64,000 nucleotides of DNA from Deinococcus marmoris (GTDB lineage Bacteria > Deinococcota > Deinococci > Deinococcales > Deinococcaceae), in contig NZ_MSTI01000062.1 of the NCBI RefSeq assembly GCF_001949125.1, forward strand, positions 1 to 64,000, read 5' to 3'. The first letter of the stretch is position 1. Each line of letters starts with the position of its first letter. The position numbers and the translations under genes are program-made. A model generated the notes under the pieces. That model was not told the origin of the DNA and searched no databases. It saw only the letters and a program-made list of their open reading frames with translations. Below, piece after piece: positions 1 to 9,329 of the stretch.

Positions 1-101
1 ACCAACAGCACCTGAAGATAGGCGGCCTGGGTGGAACGCAGGCTGGTTCCAGGGAGCAGGGCCGCTAGAATCTGGCTGGGGGTCGTCCGTTTTGTTGCCA
101 C
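1..101 (-). CDS. partial ORF leaving the window, possible transposase N-terminus
   Basis: A GTG-initiated frame on the minus strand runs out of the window start. It encodes about 33 residues, including LAALLPGTSLRSTQAAYLQV. The style resembles the N-terminus of Deinococcus DDE transposases, but that is only a guess. No good ribosome binding site is visible. Positions 102-340 hold nothing I can assign. Confidence 0.25.
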   Translation of the reverse strand, partial: MATKRTTPSQILAALLPGTSLRSTQAAYLQVLL

Positions 102-340
102 ACATCAACATGGACGATCCCCACCCCATTCGTCAAAAACCTTCCGGAGTACTGCCAAGAGAGACAGGATTAGGAAAGGTTCTCGAACAGGCAGTACACC
201 AAGTTGTCTTGGAGGATGGCTGGAGAAAATGTTGGGGCTGTGGAAGTGCGCTAGACTTTCAACTCAAAAGACCGCTTTCAGGATGTTAAGTTCTTGCAAG
301 AACCGCTCTGCACAGGGTTGTACGAGCGGGGAGGCTCACC

Positions 341-655
341 ATGAAAAAAGCACTGCTGCTGTCCGCCGTGGCCGCCCTCGCCCTCTCCTCCTGCGCCCCG
401 CGTTACAACCCCAACGCGCAGAAGCCCGACGTGGATCTGTCCTGCTCCGAGGTCCGCAGCGAGATCACCCGCGCAGAGTCAGCCCGTGCCGAGGCCACCA
501 GCAACCGGGGCCTCAGCACCCAGAACGTCGCATGGGCCATCTTCTTCATCCCAGGCGTTGTGGCGAACGAGTACACCAACGATCAGGTGCAGAAGGCCGC
601 CGACGAACGCATTGGCAAACTGAACCAGTTGTACGCCGTTAAACGCTGTAACTAA
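341..655 (+). CDS. small putative lipoprotein, unknown function
   Basis: This encodes 104 residues. The N-terminus is a lipoprotein signal: Lys-rich start, hydrophobic stretch, then LSSC, with the cysteine near residue 18 as the probable lipidation site. After it comes a short polar region with two further cysteines (about residue 37 and near the C-terminus) that could pair. A hydrophobic segment (AWAIFFIPGVVANEY) near residue 65 may associate with the membrane. A GGGGAGG-like ribosome binding site precedes the ATG, and a strong hairpin terminator follows 20 bases after the stop. No family is recognised. The protein is expected at the cell envelope. Confidence 0.7.
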   Translation: MKKALLLSAVAALALSSCAPRYNPNAQKPDVDLSCSEVRSEITRAESARAEATSNRGLSTQNVAWAIFFIPGVVANEYTNDQVQKAADERIGKLNQLYAVKRCN

Positions 656-674
656 TCTTTTCGGCAACACGACG

Positions 675-700
675 AACCCGCCCCAGTCGGCGGGTTTTTC
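675..700 (+). terminator. rho-independent terminator
   Basis: An 8-bp stem (AACCCGCC / GGCGGGTT) with a short loop is followed by a run of T. It ends the lipoprotein gene upstream. Confidence 0.85.
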
Positions 701-828
701 CATGCACCTTCCGCTGGCCGACTTTCTCGGCCAGCCCTGTCGTCATCCGCCCAGATCGTGGTTGACGCCCGCCACAGAACTCTTGCTGTGCCCCACACTC
801 TCGCACGGAATCTGCCCAGTTGATGACG

Positions 829-1341
829 TTATTTACTGGTCCATTCAATCGTCTGCGTGGAGCCGCCCAGGTTCTTTACTTCGCCCGTAGAGGCGGTCAA
901 CGTCAGGGTGGCGGATGTGCTGGCGGTGGCATTCAAGAGGAGTGTCACGCTGCCGTCCACGCCCGTCATGGTCTCATATTTCACCGTTTGATCTGGCGAG
1001 ATGGTGGCTGCAATCGCCGTGGATTGGTTATTGACGATACTGGAGATCACATAGAGTGGGTTCTTCCCGGTGTTCTTCACTTCCCAGGTCACCGCCACGC
1101 CTGCCACCGGATTATCGTTCTTGTCGGTGGCGACCACCGGGACCATGATTTCACCCTGATCCCCGCTGGCAACGGTGGGCGTGGCGTTCGTGCTGACTGC
1201 GGCCTTAACCTCTAATTCCTCGATTTCCACCTTGGCGACGGGGCCAACAGCACTGGGTGGAAGAGCGGGAATGTCTGAGACAGACACCTGAGCGGAGGCA
1301 AGGGGCAGCAGTAGGGCGGCGGTCAGGATCAGGTGACGCAT
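829..1341 (-). CDS. secreted protein with a probable Ig-like domain
   Basis: This encodes 170 residues. A signal peptide (MRHLILTAALLLPLASAQ) is followed by an extracellular domain rich in Thr, Val and Ser. The central part (VPVVATDKNDNPVAGVAVTW, about residues 67-86) and the later segment GVDGSVTLLLNATAS match the pattern of bacterial Ig-like (Big_1/invasin-type) beta-sandwich domains. An AAAGGAG ribosome binding site lies upstream of the ATG. Known family members are adhesion or surface modules; any adhesive role here is inference. The gene stands alone, converging with the upstream lipoprotein gene. Confidence 0.65.
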   Translation of the reverse strand: MRHLILTAALLLPLASAQVSVSDIPALPPSAVGPVAKVEIEELEVKAAVSTNATPTVASGDQGEIMVPVVATDKNDNPVAGVAVTWEVKNTGKNPLYVISSIVNNQSTAIAATISPDQTVKYETMTGVDGSVTLLLNATASTSATLTLTASTGEVKNLGGSTQTIEWTSK

Positions 1342-1739
1342 CAGGAACTCCTTTGGGGTAAAACTTGATTTCAGGTGGATAGGCTGGCGGCTTCAGACGA
1401 TGGGGCACTTCATCCCTCATCAGCCTGGGTGTCCAAAGTGTACTTGGTCATGCCTCAGAGGTCACGCGCCGGACCACACCCATATGTCAAACAAGACGCC
1501 GACAGAAATGGCTTGCATTGCGGCACGTGTGAGGCTGGATGCAACCCAGTCAGGCCGTGTGGTAGAGGACTGGTGCCTGCTGGCGCTGGCTTCAGCTCCT
1601 GAAGACAACGCTTCCTGCCACTGGCGCACCTATTCTCTTGAATGTCAGGTGCTGATGTTTTTCGCTCAAAAGCGCTGTCCTCATTATCTCGAGGCGGAGG
1701 CCCGACAGCGTCATCCAGAAGCTGGGTGTTCCCGATGGC
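1342..1739. other. intergenic stretch without a convincing gene
   Basis: Several open frames cross this stretch on both strands, but none has a ribosome binding site, recognisable motif or family signature. It ends at the direct repeat that flanks the IS1-like element. Confidence 0.5.
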
Positions 1740-1747
1740 CTTCTCGC

Positions 1748-2933
1748 GGTAGAAGGCTGGAATCATGCCCGACATGCCTGACATGAGTGGCGTCCGGGGA
1801 TACGCCCCGGACGTATGCAATCACCCTCACTCGACAGTTTCCGCTGCCAGGGCCCTGCTTGTCCAGCCGCTGGCCAGCCAGGTCTCGGGAATATTCGTCA
1901 CCGCAAGTGGTACGACACGCGCTCGGGGCCGCGCCGGTTGCTCCGCTGCTCGACCTGCGCCCGGGAATTCAGTGAACTCAAAGGCACTGCCCTCTGGAAC
2001 GTGAAGCTCCCCTGTGAGCGGGTGGAGAGCATCGTGGAGCACGTGACGCGCGGGAACAGCTTCAAGCAAACCGCTGAACTCACCCATACCCACCGCACCA
2101 CCGTCTCCCGGCTGGCGTGCATCGCAGGTGAACACGCTGCGCGTGTTCACGATCAACACGCCCAGGATCTGCACGTGACGAGCCTCCAGGCCGATGAACG
2201 GCACGGCTTCGTGGGGCGTAAGGATCAGCCGTGCTGGGAGGCCACGGTGATCGACCCATGCTCAAAATTCATCGTCCAGAACGCTCTGGGGGCGAGAGCG
2301 ACTGATCTGGCAGTGCGGTTGCTGTTCGGCGCCCGTTCACGGCTGCACGATCCACATGGCGTTGTGCTCTTCACCGATGGCTGGCTTCCGTATGAATCGC
2401 TGTTCCCAGCCGTGTTTGGACGCCCCTTCCAGCCCCAGCGTCAGGGGAAGCGTGGACGCTTCCCCAAACTTCAGTACCGCATTCCCCGGACTTCAGGGCA
2501 CGTGCGCATCATCAAGACGTATCAAGGCAAGCGCGTCGTGGACATCCGTATCGAACGCGCCGCTGGGAGCCAGCGGCGCGTCAATCAGGAGCTGGCCTCT
2601 CTCGGCGACAACACCCCCAACACCTCGGCAGTGGAACGGCACACCGGGACGGCCCGGCGCATGAATCCACACCAGGTCCGCAGAAGCCTCGCGTTCGCGA
2701 GGCTTCCCCACGTCCGTCAGACGGTGAGCGATCTGGTGGGCGGGGTCTACAACTTCTGTCGGGTGAACCGGAGCCTGCGAGTCAAGCTGGATGAACCGGT
2801 GGGGCGTCGTCAATATGCGCAACGGACGCCAGCAATGGCCATCGGGATCACGGACACGGTGTCGAGCGTGCTGCGCCTGCTCGGCACCGTGGTCCTGCCG
2901 AAACCATGTCGGTCATGATTCCAGCCTTCTACC
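1748..2933 (+). mobile_element. IS1-like insertion sequence with 8-bp target duplication
   Basis: The element is 1186 bp. Its ends are inverted repeats of about 29 bp: the left begins GGTAGAAGGCTGGAATCATG at 1748 and the right ends with its complement at 2933, with one or two mismatches. The flanking 8 bases are identical on both sides: CTTCTCGC at 1740-1747 and 2934-2941. It carries a single transposase gene. An 8-9 bp duplication is typical of IS1. The element lies just upstream of a decayed serine hydrolase gene. Confidence 0.9.
1815..2918 (+). CDS. IS1-like DDE transposase
   Basis: This encodes 367 residues and fills the insertion sequence. The N-terminus has a four-cysteine zinc ribbon: Cys 11 and 16, then a CSTC pair near 45-48. 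A helix-turn-helix-like segment (FKQTAELTHTHRTTVSRLA) follows. Catalytic candidates are Asp in LQADERHGF, Asp in LFTDGWLPYES, and the conserved block VERHTGTARRMNPHQVRRSL, which resembles the ERxN..RR..L block of long IS1 transposases. The frame is open throughout and its end nearly reaches the right inverted repeat, so it is probably functional. Confidence 0.85.
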   Translation: MQSPSLDSFRCQGPACPAAGQPGLGNIRHRKWYDTRSGPRRLLRCSTCAREFSELKGTALWNVKLPCERVESIVEHVTRGNSFKQTAELTHTHRTTVSRLACIAGEHAARVHDQHAQDLHVTSLQADERHGFVGRKDQPCWEATVIDPCSKFIVQNALGARATDLAVRLLFGARSRLHDPHGVVLFTDGWLPYESLFPAVFGRPFQPQRQGKRGRFPKLQYRIPRTSGHVRIIKTYQGKRVVDIRIERAAGSQRRVNQELASLGDNTPNTSAVERHTGTARRMNPHQVRRSLAFARLPHVRQTVSDLVGGVYNFCRVNRSLRVKLDEPVGRRQYAQRTPAMAIGITDTVSSVLRLLGTVVLPKPCRS

Positions 2934-2991
2934 CTTCTCGCCACGTCGGAAATGCGGCAACCCTCATCATCCCCGCCGCGTATCGTGGGGT

Positions 2992-4587
2992 ATGCACAGA
3001 TCCCTGCTGACCCTGACCACCATCGCCCTGATGGCCTCTACTCCAGCGCAGGCGCAGACTTTGCAAACCTTGACGCAGGCCAAGGCCATCACGCGGCTGC
3101 TGTCCGCGCCGGAAATCAAGGCAGAATGGTTCTCGCCGGACTTTCTGGCGCAGGTGTCATTTGAGACCGTTGCGGCGCAATTGCAGAGCGTCAGCACCAC
3201 CTACGGCAAGTTCATACGACTGGACACCATCCAGGACCGCCCCTTGGCCATCTACGAGCGCGGAACCCTGGTGATCACGGCCGCCTCTCTGGACGGTCAA
3301 GGCAAACTGACCGCTTTCGGTACAGCAACTGGCCCGGCCTCAATGGCGGCTGATCCGGCGGCGGCGCGGGGCGAACAAGCCAAGGTAGCGACGCTGCTGG
3401 AGAAGCTTTTCAGGTCCGATCCGCTCGACCTGTCACTGATCAACCCGTCGTTTCTGGAGCAGGCCAGCGCGGAAGACCTGACCACGTTATTCGCCAGCAT
3501 CCGCGCCGAGTACGGGGCGCTGCAAGACGTGCAGATTGCAGACGGCGGCTACCGACTGACCTTCGAGAAGGGTCAGTGGGACGCCACCAGTATCAGTCTG
3601 GACGGCCAGGGCCGATTCACGGGCCTGCTGCTGCGCCCGGCCGAACCGGAAGCCGCTGTGGGCAGCAGTGATGAGGCCGCCCTACAACTGACCAGCCTGT
3701 TTAAAACCGATCCTGTAGACGTGTCGCGCTTTAGCCCCGAGTTCCTGGCAGAAGCGAAGACGGACGACATCAGGGCTTTGTTTGCCAGCATTCGTGCCCA
3801 GTTCGGAACCCTCCAGAAGGTTGACCCGCAAGGTGCGGGCTGGCGTCTGACCTTTGAGAAGGGCGCGTGGGACGTGACCAGTTTCAAAGTCGATGTTCAG
3901 GGGCGGATCTCCAGCTTCTTTCTGCGACCTGTCCCGCCAGAAGTCTCCTACAAGACTCTGGCGGAAGCCCGCGCCGTCTTCGCTGCTCTCCCCGGATAGG
4001 TCAGCCTCCTCGTGCAGGAATAGGGACAGCCACAGCCTCTGGCCGCCCGCATGATCAGCGTGAGCGATAACACTGCCGCCGATCTCCTCCTGAAGTCCGT
4101 GGAGCGCGCGGGTGTGGAGGCCAGATTGGGACAGACCGACATGCCCAGCACCCGCGAGTTCTTCGTCCTCAAGAACCCGGCCAATATCGAGTTGCTACGC
4201 GCCTACCGTTCAGTGGGGCTGGACCGGGCCGCGCGAAAGGAAGTCTTGAAGCAGGCAGACGCCGCGCCACTGTCCAATGCCATGGTCTTCGTGCAGGGCC
4301 TGACCATTGCAACGGACGTGGAATGGTTTGTCAGCGCCCAGGGCCTGTGCCGCCTGATGGCGGAACTGCCCGAGACCTGGCAGAACCCTGGTGTGGCCGA
4401 TCCTGCCGATTTCCCCAGTGTCAGCTTCAAGGGCGGCTCCGAACCCGGTGTGCTCAACCTGACCAACCAGCTCACCAGCAAGGTGGGCAAGATGTGGTGT
4501 GTCAGCGCCACTCGGAACCGACCTGAACCGCTGGATGAGCAGATGTTTATTGCCATGTACGCGGGCATGCTGAAGCTGCCGCACTGA
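2992..4587 (+). pseudogene. decayed secreted serine hydrolase (beta-lactamase-like/ORF12 type)
   Basis: The frame from ATG 2992 encodes a signal peptide and three related domains of about 95 residues. Each has the pattern FSPxFL...LFASIRAxFGxLQ...YRLTFEKG.WD.TSxxLDxQGR. The frame ends at a TAG (3997-3999). After a second TAG at 4021-4023 the same frame reopens and encodes the C-terminal half of a class A beta-lactamase-like fold, with the SDN motif (SVSDNTAADLL) and a KGGSEPG segment. The 60-70 residues that should lie between, including the Ser-x-x-Lys nucleophile, are missing. This organisation matches ORF12/LpqF-type serine hydrolases, which have an N-terminal cystatin-like domain, but here that domain is triplicated. 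The enzyme cannot be catalytically active as it stands. The N-terminal part could still be secreted. Confidence 0.8.
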
Positions 4588-4742
4588 ACGGCGGCAGGCT
4601 CTCATCAAGGCAGGTGACCAGTCAATTGTCAGGAATCTCTTAATAATAGTATCCGAAGACTCAGTCTTAAGCCACCTGCCCCTTATGTTTGATCAATGTA
4701 AAAATCACCCATTTGACCGAAAAATATAGGAAAGTAAGAGGC

Positions 4743-5324
4743 ATGAAAAAAATAATGATGGCAGTGGCAGCTGTAACCATGACCGGCCTTCTGGCGAGCT
4801 GTAACAGCGGCCGTGCACCGGATGGCAGCGGCAAGGGGAAAATCGACAGCATTCGCACCGAATACAAGCTGAACTCGGCTTCCGGTCGATTCGTTGCGTG
4901 TGACAATGTCACCGGTAACGGAGCGCGGAACAAGAAAACGGAAGTCGCCATCAATCTGACCTTGGAAGGTTTTGTTGAATCAGTTGTTATTGGTCTGAAG
5001 GGCAACTCTACCAGCCAGTACGACAGTAACTTCACAACTACGGTGACTGGCCAACAGCTTGCCAGCATTGGCAATGGTAAATACAGGGTGGAATTTGAGG
5101 CAAATTCCTCAACAGGCAGCGGCCTGCTTCCGCAAAGTATTATCGTCACGCCTACCACCCAGAAGGTCAAGATCGTGACTGCCGGCAATAGCCTGGGCAG
5201 CTTCTACCCTCAGCTCAAGGTTAGGACCGGATCGTCGAACTATCAGATTGACGACATTGCTCTTGGCAGTATTTCCGTATATGGCACCTGTAATGTCACA
5301 TCTGTAACCAACGAAGATATCTAA
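4743..5324 (+). CDS. putative lipoprotein, unknown function
   Basis: This encodes 193 residues. I chose the ATG at 4743 over upstream in-frame starts because it follows AGGAAAGTAAGAG and opens a clear lipoprotein signal (MKKIMMAVAAVTMTGLLASC). The mature part is beta-rich, with many Ser, Thr and Asn residues and a cysteine pair (near residue 56, ACDNV, and near the C-terminus, GTCNV) that may form a disulfide. Its base composition is lower in GC than the neighbours, which suggests separate acquisition. It has its own terminator. No family is recognised. Confidence 0.7.
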   Translation: MKKIMMAVAAVTMTGLLASCNSGRAPDGSGKGKIDSIRTEYKLNSASGRFVACDNVTGNGARNKKTEVAINLTLEGFVESVVIGLKGNSTSQYDSNFTTTVTGQQLASIGNGKYRVEFEANSSTGSGLLPQSIIVTPTTQKVKIVTAGNSLGSFYPQLKVRTGSSNYQIDDIALGSISVYGTCNVTSVTNEDI

Positions 5325-5344
5325 ACAGCATCTTTTTTATGCGC

Positions 5345-5370
5345 CGGGGCTGACAGCTCCGTCGTTTTTT
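5345..5370 (+). terminator. rho-independent terminator
   Basis: A 7-bp stem (CGGGGCT / AGCTCCG, one G-T pair) with a 3-base loop is followed by TCGTTTTTT. It lies 20 bases after the lipoprotein stop. The stretch 5371-5655 holds no convincing gene. Confidence 0.75.
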
Positions 5371-5655
5371 GAAGACTCATTCGGAAGTGATTTAAGAGTG
5401 GGAAGAAGTTCCGATCCTCTCTGAGGACCTTAAAGTGTGCCGATTCTGAAGTCGCTGTGCTAAGAATCCTGCACTTATTTGGCATTCAGTCTTCGGGTAT
5501 ATCAAAACTCTTTACAGAAGCAAGGTTGCCATTTCATTCTGGGCAACTTGACGATTCATATATCCAAATGCCAAGACGTGGCCGATTAAGGACGCATAAT
5601 CGACTCAAGACTAACTTCAATTGCGTTTTGCTTCTTAAAGCTGAACAATAGGAGC

Positions 5656-6459
5656 ATGAAGACGCAAGCCCGCCCACTCCTCGCCCTCAGTTTTTCTGTG
5701 CTGGCTTCTTCCAGTTTGGCCGGTGGGGGAAGTGGACCTCTGCCTGTTGAGCCACTGCCCACAGTGAACTGGAATCAGGCGTTGTTTCCCCAGGCTGGTC
5801 CGCTGCGGGTGGTTCAGGGGGAAGCGAGGCGCGAGGAACCCAGTTTCTTCCCTCCGACTCACCTTGAGCTTCAACTCCAGGGTGCCCCCGACGCTTATGG
5901 CATCGAAACCACCGTCAGCATTTATCCGTTGGCCGCCCTGCTTCAGAAATACCCCGAGCAGACCGAGGGCAGCGTGGGTCAACAGGTAAAGGCCCTCCGC
6001 TCACTCCTTGAGAATCCGGCCCCACTGAACACTGCCGCCGCCTTCCGGTTGCCCGCCATAGACACCGTGAACGCGTCGCTGGCCGTGGCTGGGGCGCGCA
6101 AGAGCCTGTCGTCAGCCAATCTGCGCGGTGTACGTTACTTGGGGGCGTTCTCGCAGGACGTGCGGCGTTTCGCCAGCACCGATGTGCGTTACGTGTTCCA
6201 GGGCATCAGCCGCGACGGCAGATATCTGGTGACGGTGAACGGCTCGTTCTCTGGCAACGTGCTGCCTACCCGCGAGAGCCTGGAAGGCAGCGGATATGAC
6301 GTGGCCCCCCAGCCTCAGGACAATGACAAGGACCGCGCCCGTTACGAAGGTGAAGTGAATACCTATTTCGCGGGCGTCAACAGCACGCTGGATCAGAGCA
6401 ACTCCAATCCTGAGGTCACGCGGCTGGACCAGTTTGTGGAGTTGTTGCAACTCCGCTGA
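5656..6459 (+). CDS. secreted protein, unknown function
   Basis: This encodes 267 residues. The N-terminus is a signal peptide ending near SSSLAGGGSG. The mature region has no transmembrane segment. It contains segments such as GVRYLGAFSQDVRRFASTDV and VRYVFQGISRDGRYLVTVNG that look like a beta-sheet domain of conserved envelope proteins. The ATG follows AATAGGAGC. It is bounded by a strong bidirectional terminator shared with the convergent gene. No function is assigned. Confidence 0.75.
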   Translation: MKTQARPLLALSFSVLASSSLAGGGSGPLPVEPLPTVNWNQALFPQAGPLRVVQGEARREEPSFFPPTHLELQLQGAPDAYGIETTVSIYPLAALLQKYPEQTEGSVGQQVKALRSLLENPAPLNTAAAFRLPAIDTVNASLAVAGARKSLSSANLRGVRYLGAFSQDVRRFASTDVRYVFQGISRDGRYLVTVNGSFSGNVLPTRESLEGSGYDVAPQPQDNDKDRARYEGEVNTYFAGVNSTLDQSNSNPEVTRLDQFVELLQLR

Positions 6460-6470
6460 ATGCAAGGGTC

Positions 6471-6513
6471 AACGAAAAGCGTCCTGACCTCATCGGTCAG
6501 GACGCTTTTCGTT
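6471..6513. terminator. bidirectional terminator between convergent genes
   Basis: A perfect 19-bp inverted repeat (6471-6489 with 6495-6513) around a 5-base loop, with A/T-rich ends on both sides. It can terminate transcription from both strands. Confidence 0.9.
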
Positions 6514-6522
6514 GGATCAAGG

Positions 6523-6981
6523 TCAGTCGCCCTGGCGTTCAAGGACGTAATACACGCCGTCCCAGAGGGTTAAAGCCTCGCGGTCCGAGATCCTGAACAC
6601 GGTGGCACCGAACTCAGTCCAGTCGTTGCCCGCGCACCGGATGGTCACGGTTTCCACGGCACTGCCCTTGATGCCTATTGAGGCCAGTGAAGTGCGGTAG
6701 TTCTCCAGAAAAGCCTGGTCGGTGGTGCGTGCCAGTGAATAGGTCGGGGTGTCGCAACTCTCATCAGAGACGGCGCGGTTGGCGCTGTAGGTCAGCATTT
6801 TGCCCAGGTTGGCCTTGGCCTGGTCTTCCCCCACCGAGATGCCGTCACCGAAGCGGTAGGCCGTGACCTCCCAGGTGCCGAAGATACTGACAGGCGCGCC
6901 TCCTCCCCCCGCCAGAGCCGACGGTACGAGCGCGAAACCGATGGCAAGAGATGCGGCTTTGAACCAACTCGTGTTCTGCAT
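6523..6981 (-). CDS. secreted protein, unknown function
   Basis: This encodes 152 residues. I chose the ATG at 6981 because GGGAGG lies just upstream and the product begins with a signal peptide (FKAASLAIGFALVPSALAGG). The mature domain starts SIFGTWEVTAYRFGDG, a pattern seen in small lipocalin-like or META-like beta-barrel proteins. It has two cysteines (SDESCD and TIRCAGND). The family is not identified. It converges with the preceding gene on the shared terminator. Confidence 0.7.
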   Translation of the reverse strand: MQNTSWFKAASLAIGFALVPSALAGGGGAPVSIFGTWEVTAYRFGDGISVGEDQAKANLGKMLTYSANRAVSDESCDTPTYSLARTTDQAFLENYRTSLASIGIKGSAVETVTIRCAGNDWTEFGATVFRISDREALTLWDGVYYVLERQGD

Positions 6982-7268
6982 GATGGACCTCCCTTTGGAA
7001 CACAGGCCAGGCTGTACAGACCTCTTTCCTGATCGGACTTTACCCAAATCCATCCGGTTGCGCATGCGTTTTTGCCGTTTTGCCCATCCACACGGCTTGA
7101 GCTTTTACTGAAACTTGTGCAGCCAATCGGGCGCAGACCAACCTCAGCCGCCTGCGTTCTTGATCAATCCCAGGACTCAACATCTATGTTCAGACCATGG
7201 TGATGACCGCGTGACTGGGAGGGGATTTGTCTTTCAACGCCCTACATGCCATGCCCAGGCCCGCAACC

Positions 7269-8195
7269 TCACTCAGTCCGTATCTCCTCTCGCTGTTGAG
7301 GTGATGACACCTGCTCCCGAAGCTCCCGGTCCTCTCGGGCCCACTCGTCAGTCTCGATTTCCGCCTCGCGCCGTTCCTGTTGCTCGGTGGCCTCCTCTGC
7401 GGCGTGGACCTCCTGCTCGTTTTCCAGTGCCACTTCCTCACCTTCGTTTGTTTCAGCGTCCAGGATGGCCTTGGCACTGCTGACGCGTTGCAGGATGTCC
7501 GAGTAGTTCAGCAGGGCGCTGGTGTTGTGGCGGATCAGCAGGGCGGTGACACTGCGGCTCAGGATCACCAGCAGGATCAGCCAGATCAGGTCCCGCACGG
7601 GGCCAGACATCGCCGCGTTGTCGCTGAAGGCGCGGGTGAGGGTGGCGCTGGCCGCGATGCCCAGCCCAATCAGGCCCAGGATGCCCCCCGCCTGCGCTGG
7701 GCCAACCACAAGTCCGGTGCGCCGGGCCACCCGCGCCTCGCGGTCCCGGTACTCATCGGCCACGAAGTTCAGGCTGGCACGGCCAAAACCCAGCAGGGCC
7801 ACCACCAGTTCCTGATGGCTCACGGCAGCGCGGGTGGCAGTCTCCAGACTGTCCTCGCGGCGCCGCTGCCAGTCCTCGCGGAACTGCCGCACGGACACGC
7901 CGGTCCAGACCATCACGGTCAGCAGGGCCACCCCTACGCCGCCCAGCGTCGCTAGGTCGTTGTTGACATGCAGACCCCAGAAGGCAACTCCCCAGGCCAG
8001 CACTTCGACAACCGGAACCCACAGCAGCGGCCAGCCCCGTAGCCCGTCACGTGGGCGGGGGACAGGTTCGGGCCGGGACCGGCGGCGAACGTCTGCCAGC
8101 AGCAGGGCGCGGACAGCTTCCACGTCCGTCAGGAAAGCGCTGTATTTGCCTGCCGCCGGGACGTCCTGCGTCCGCTTTGCCATCTGCCGCGTCAT
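7269..8195 (-). CDS. multi-pass membrane protein with charged C-terminal tail
   Basis: This encodes 308 residues. Hydrophobic segments lie near residues 55-75, 83-100, 165-185 and 203-222. Between the first and second pairs is a long helical, Arg- and Glu-rich region (about 102-160). The last 70 residues are highly acidic and charged (EEATEQQERREAEIETDEWA), probably a cytoplasmic coiled tail. The coiled, charged regions suggest a scaffold or signalling membrane protein, but no family is recognised. It is transcribed alone. Confidence 0.65.
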   Translation of the reverse strand: MTRQMAKRTQDVPAAGKYSAFLTDVEAVRALLLADVRRRSRPEPVPRPRDGLRGWPLLWVPVVEVLAWGVAFWGLHVNNDLATLGGVGVALLTVMVWTGVSVRQFREDWQRRREDSLETATRAAVSHQELVVALLGFGRASLNFVADEYRDREARVARRTGLVVGPAQAGGILGLIGLGIAASATLTRAFSDNAAMSGPVRDLIWLILLVILSRSVTALLIRHNTSALLNYSDILQRVSSAKAILDAETNEGEEVALENEQEVHAAEEATEQQERREAEIETDEWAREDRELREQVSSPQQREEIRTE

Positions 8196-8266
8196 CGCCC
8201 GATTATGACAAAGGCGGTCAGACGTAGAGGGGCGCGACAGAGATGTTCAGCGGGGCTACCGAAAAA

Positions 8267-8381
8267 TCAGTCTCCGGACAAGCCGATGAATCGTTTGGCC
8301 ATGGGGAAGCGGCGTTTGTTGAAATGACGGTGCATTTCTTCGATCAGCTCGGCCAAGTGGCTCAGCCTGCCTTTGGCGGTT
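8267..8381 (-). pseudogene. C-terminal fragment of an unidentified ORF, perhaps a transposase
   Basis: A frame ending at TGA (complement of 8267-8269) encodes RLSHLAELIEEMHRHFNKRR followed by FPMAKRFIGLSGD. It has no start codon nearby. The basic, helical tail resembles a transposase end, but this is weak. The rest of 8196-8529 holds nothing recognisable. Confidence 0.3.
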
Positions 8382-8529
8382 TCTCAAGACCTATAAAATA
8401 GGGCTTGTTACGCCCAGGATCTGTTGGTGAAATTCCCAGCGAGACTGTTCGGGACCTTCGTACAAACCTGCCAGAAACTATCTATTTCATGTGGCAGTCC
8501 AAAACTGTTGTAGATGGGTGAGGACCAGG

Positions 8530-9219
8530 TCAGTTGTCGCCCTCTCCAGCCCCGCCGTAGGCAGACGAATCCTCGCCCCTTTCAAGTATGTTGACGCCGT
8601 CTCGCGCCTGGTAGACCTTCAGTCCCCAGATAACCAGCACGAGCAGCACCGCGCCGATGGCCAAGTCAACGCCCCAGCGCCCAACCTTTGGTAGGATCTG
8701 CGGACCGAATTTCCACAGGATCGTCTGCCAGACGCCCACATGTACCGCCGCCCCCAGCAGACTCAACAGGGTGTATTTGGGCAGGGGATAATGGCTCAGG
8801 CCAGCAAGCAGAGTCACGGGCGTGCGCAGACTACCCACTGTGCGGCTCACGATGACCAGTCCCGCGCCCCAGCGTTCCAGCAGCTGTGCCGCGCGTTGGG
8901 TACTGCGGGCTTTGAGCCAGCGGGCGGGCAGGAGATGTGCGCCCCAGCGGGCAACGGCGTAGCCCAGCAAGCTTCCCAGCCAGTTGCCCAGCACGCCCCA
9001 GATGAGCGCCGCCGTCAGGGTGGTGTGGCCCGCGTCAATGGCCGCCGCCTGGGCAAGCATGGGAATCACGCCGGGAATGCCGGGAATACCTGCTCCCTCC
9101 AGCGCCATCAGGCCGAAGGTGGACAGATTCAGGACGGCCGGATCAAGGCTGGACAGCCAGGACCACAGCCGGGAACCATGTTCCGTGGCCAGAGGCAGGG
9201 CTTCTACGAGCGTGCTCAC
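8530..9219 (-). CDS. DedA-family membrane protein
   Basis: This encodes 229 residues. It carries the DedA/SNARE-associated (VTT) domain. There is an N-terminal re-entrant region with a glycine- and proline-rich segment (LEGAGIPGIPGVIPMLAQAAA, about 40-60), then GNWLGSLLGYAVARWGAHLL, and the signature-like RTVGSLRTPVTLLAGLSHYPLPKY with the basic residue and proline expected in the second re-entrant loop. Three or four membrane helices follow. DedA proteins are membrane transporters or scramblases linked to lipid-carrier recycling and envelope stress; the substrate here is unknown. An acidic tail ends the protein. It is transcribed alone. Confidence 0.8.
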   Translation of the reverse strand: MSTLVEALPLATEHGSRLWSWLSSLDPAVLNLSTFGLMALEGAGIPGIPGVIPMLAQAAAIDAGHTTLTAALIWGVLGNWLGSLLGYAVARWGAHLLPARWLKARSTQRAAQLLERWGAGLVIVSRTVGSLRTPVTLLAGLSHYPLPKYTLLSLLGAAVHVGVWQTILWKFGPQILPKVGRWGVDLAIGAVLLVLVIWGLKVYQARDGVNILERGEDSSAYGGAGEGDN

Positions 9220-9329
9220 CGGAGAAAGGCTTCCACTGCACAGCAGTGTAACCTGATCCTGATCTACACGCCTGGACTGGACTCTCTGTTCAGCGAACGG
9301 CTAGCTGCGTCATCTGTAGAATGTGCAAA

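Noticed and set aside
31..642. 203-codon frame covering the small lipoprotein gene
   Set aside because: It has no ribosome binding site and its sequence is low-complexity Arg/Ser-rich. The lipoprotein frame inside it has a signal peptide, a ribosome binding site and a terminator.
1455..1820. 121-codon minus-strand frame at the left end of the IS1-like element
   Set aside because: It crosses the insertion boundary and its beginning is the terminal inverted repeat, so it cannot be an ancestral gene.
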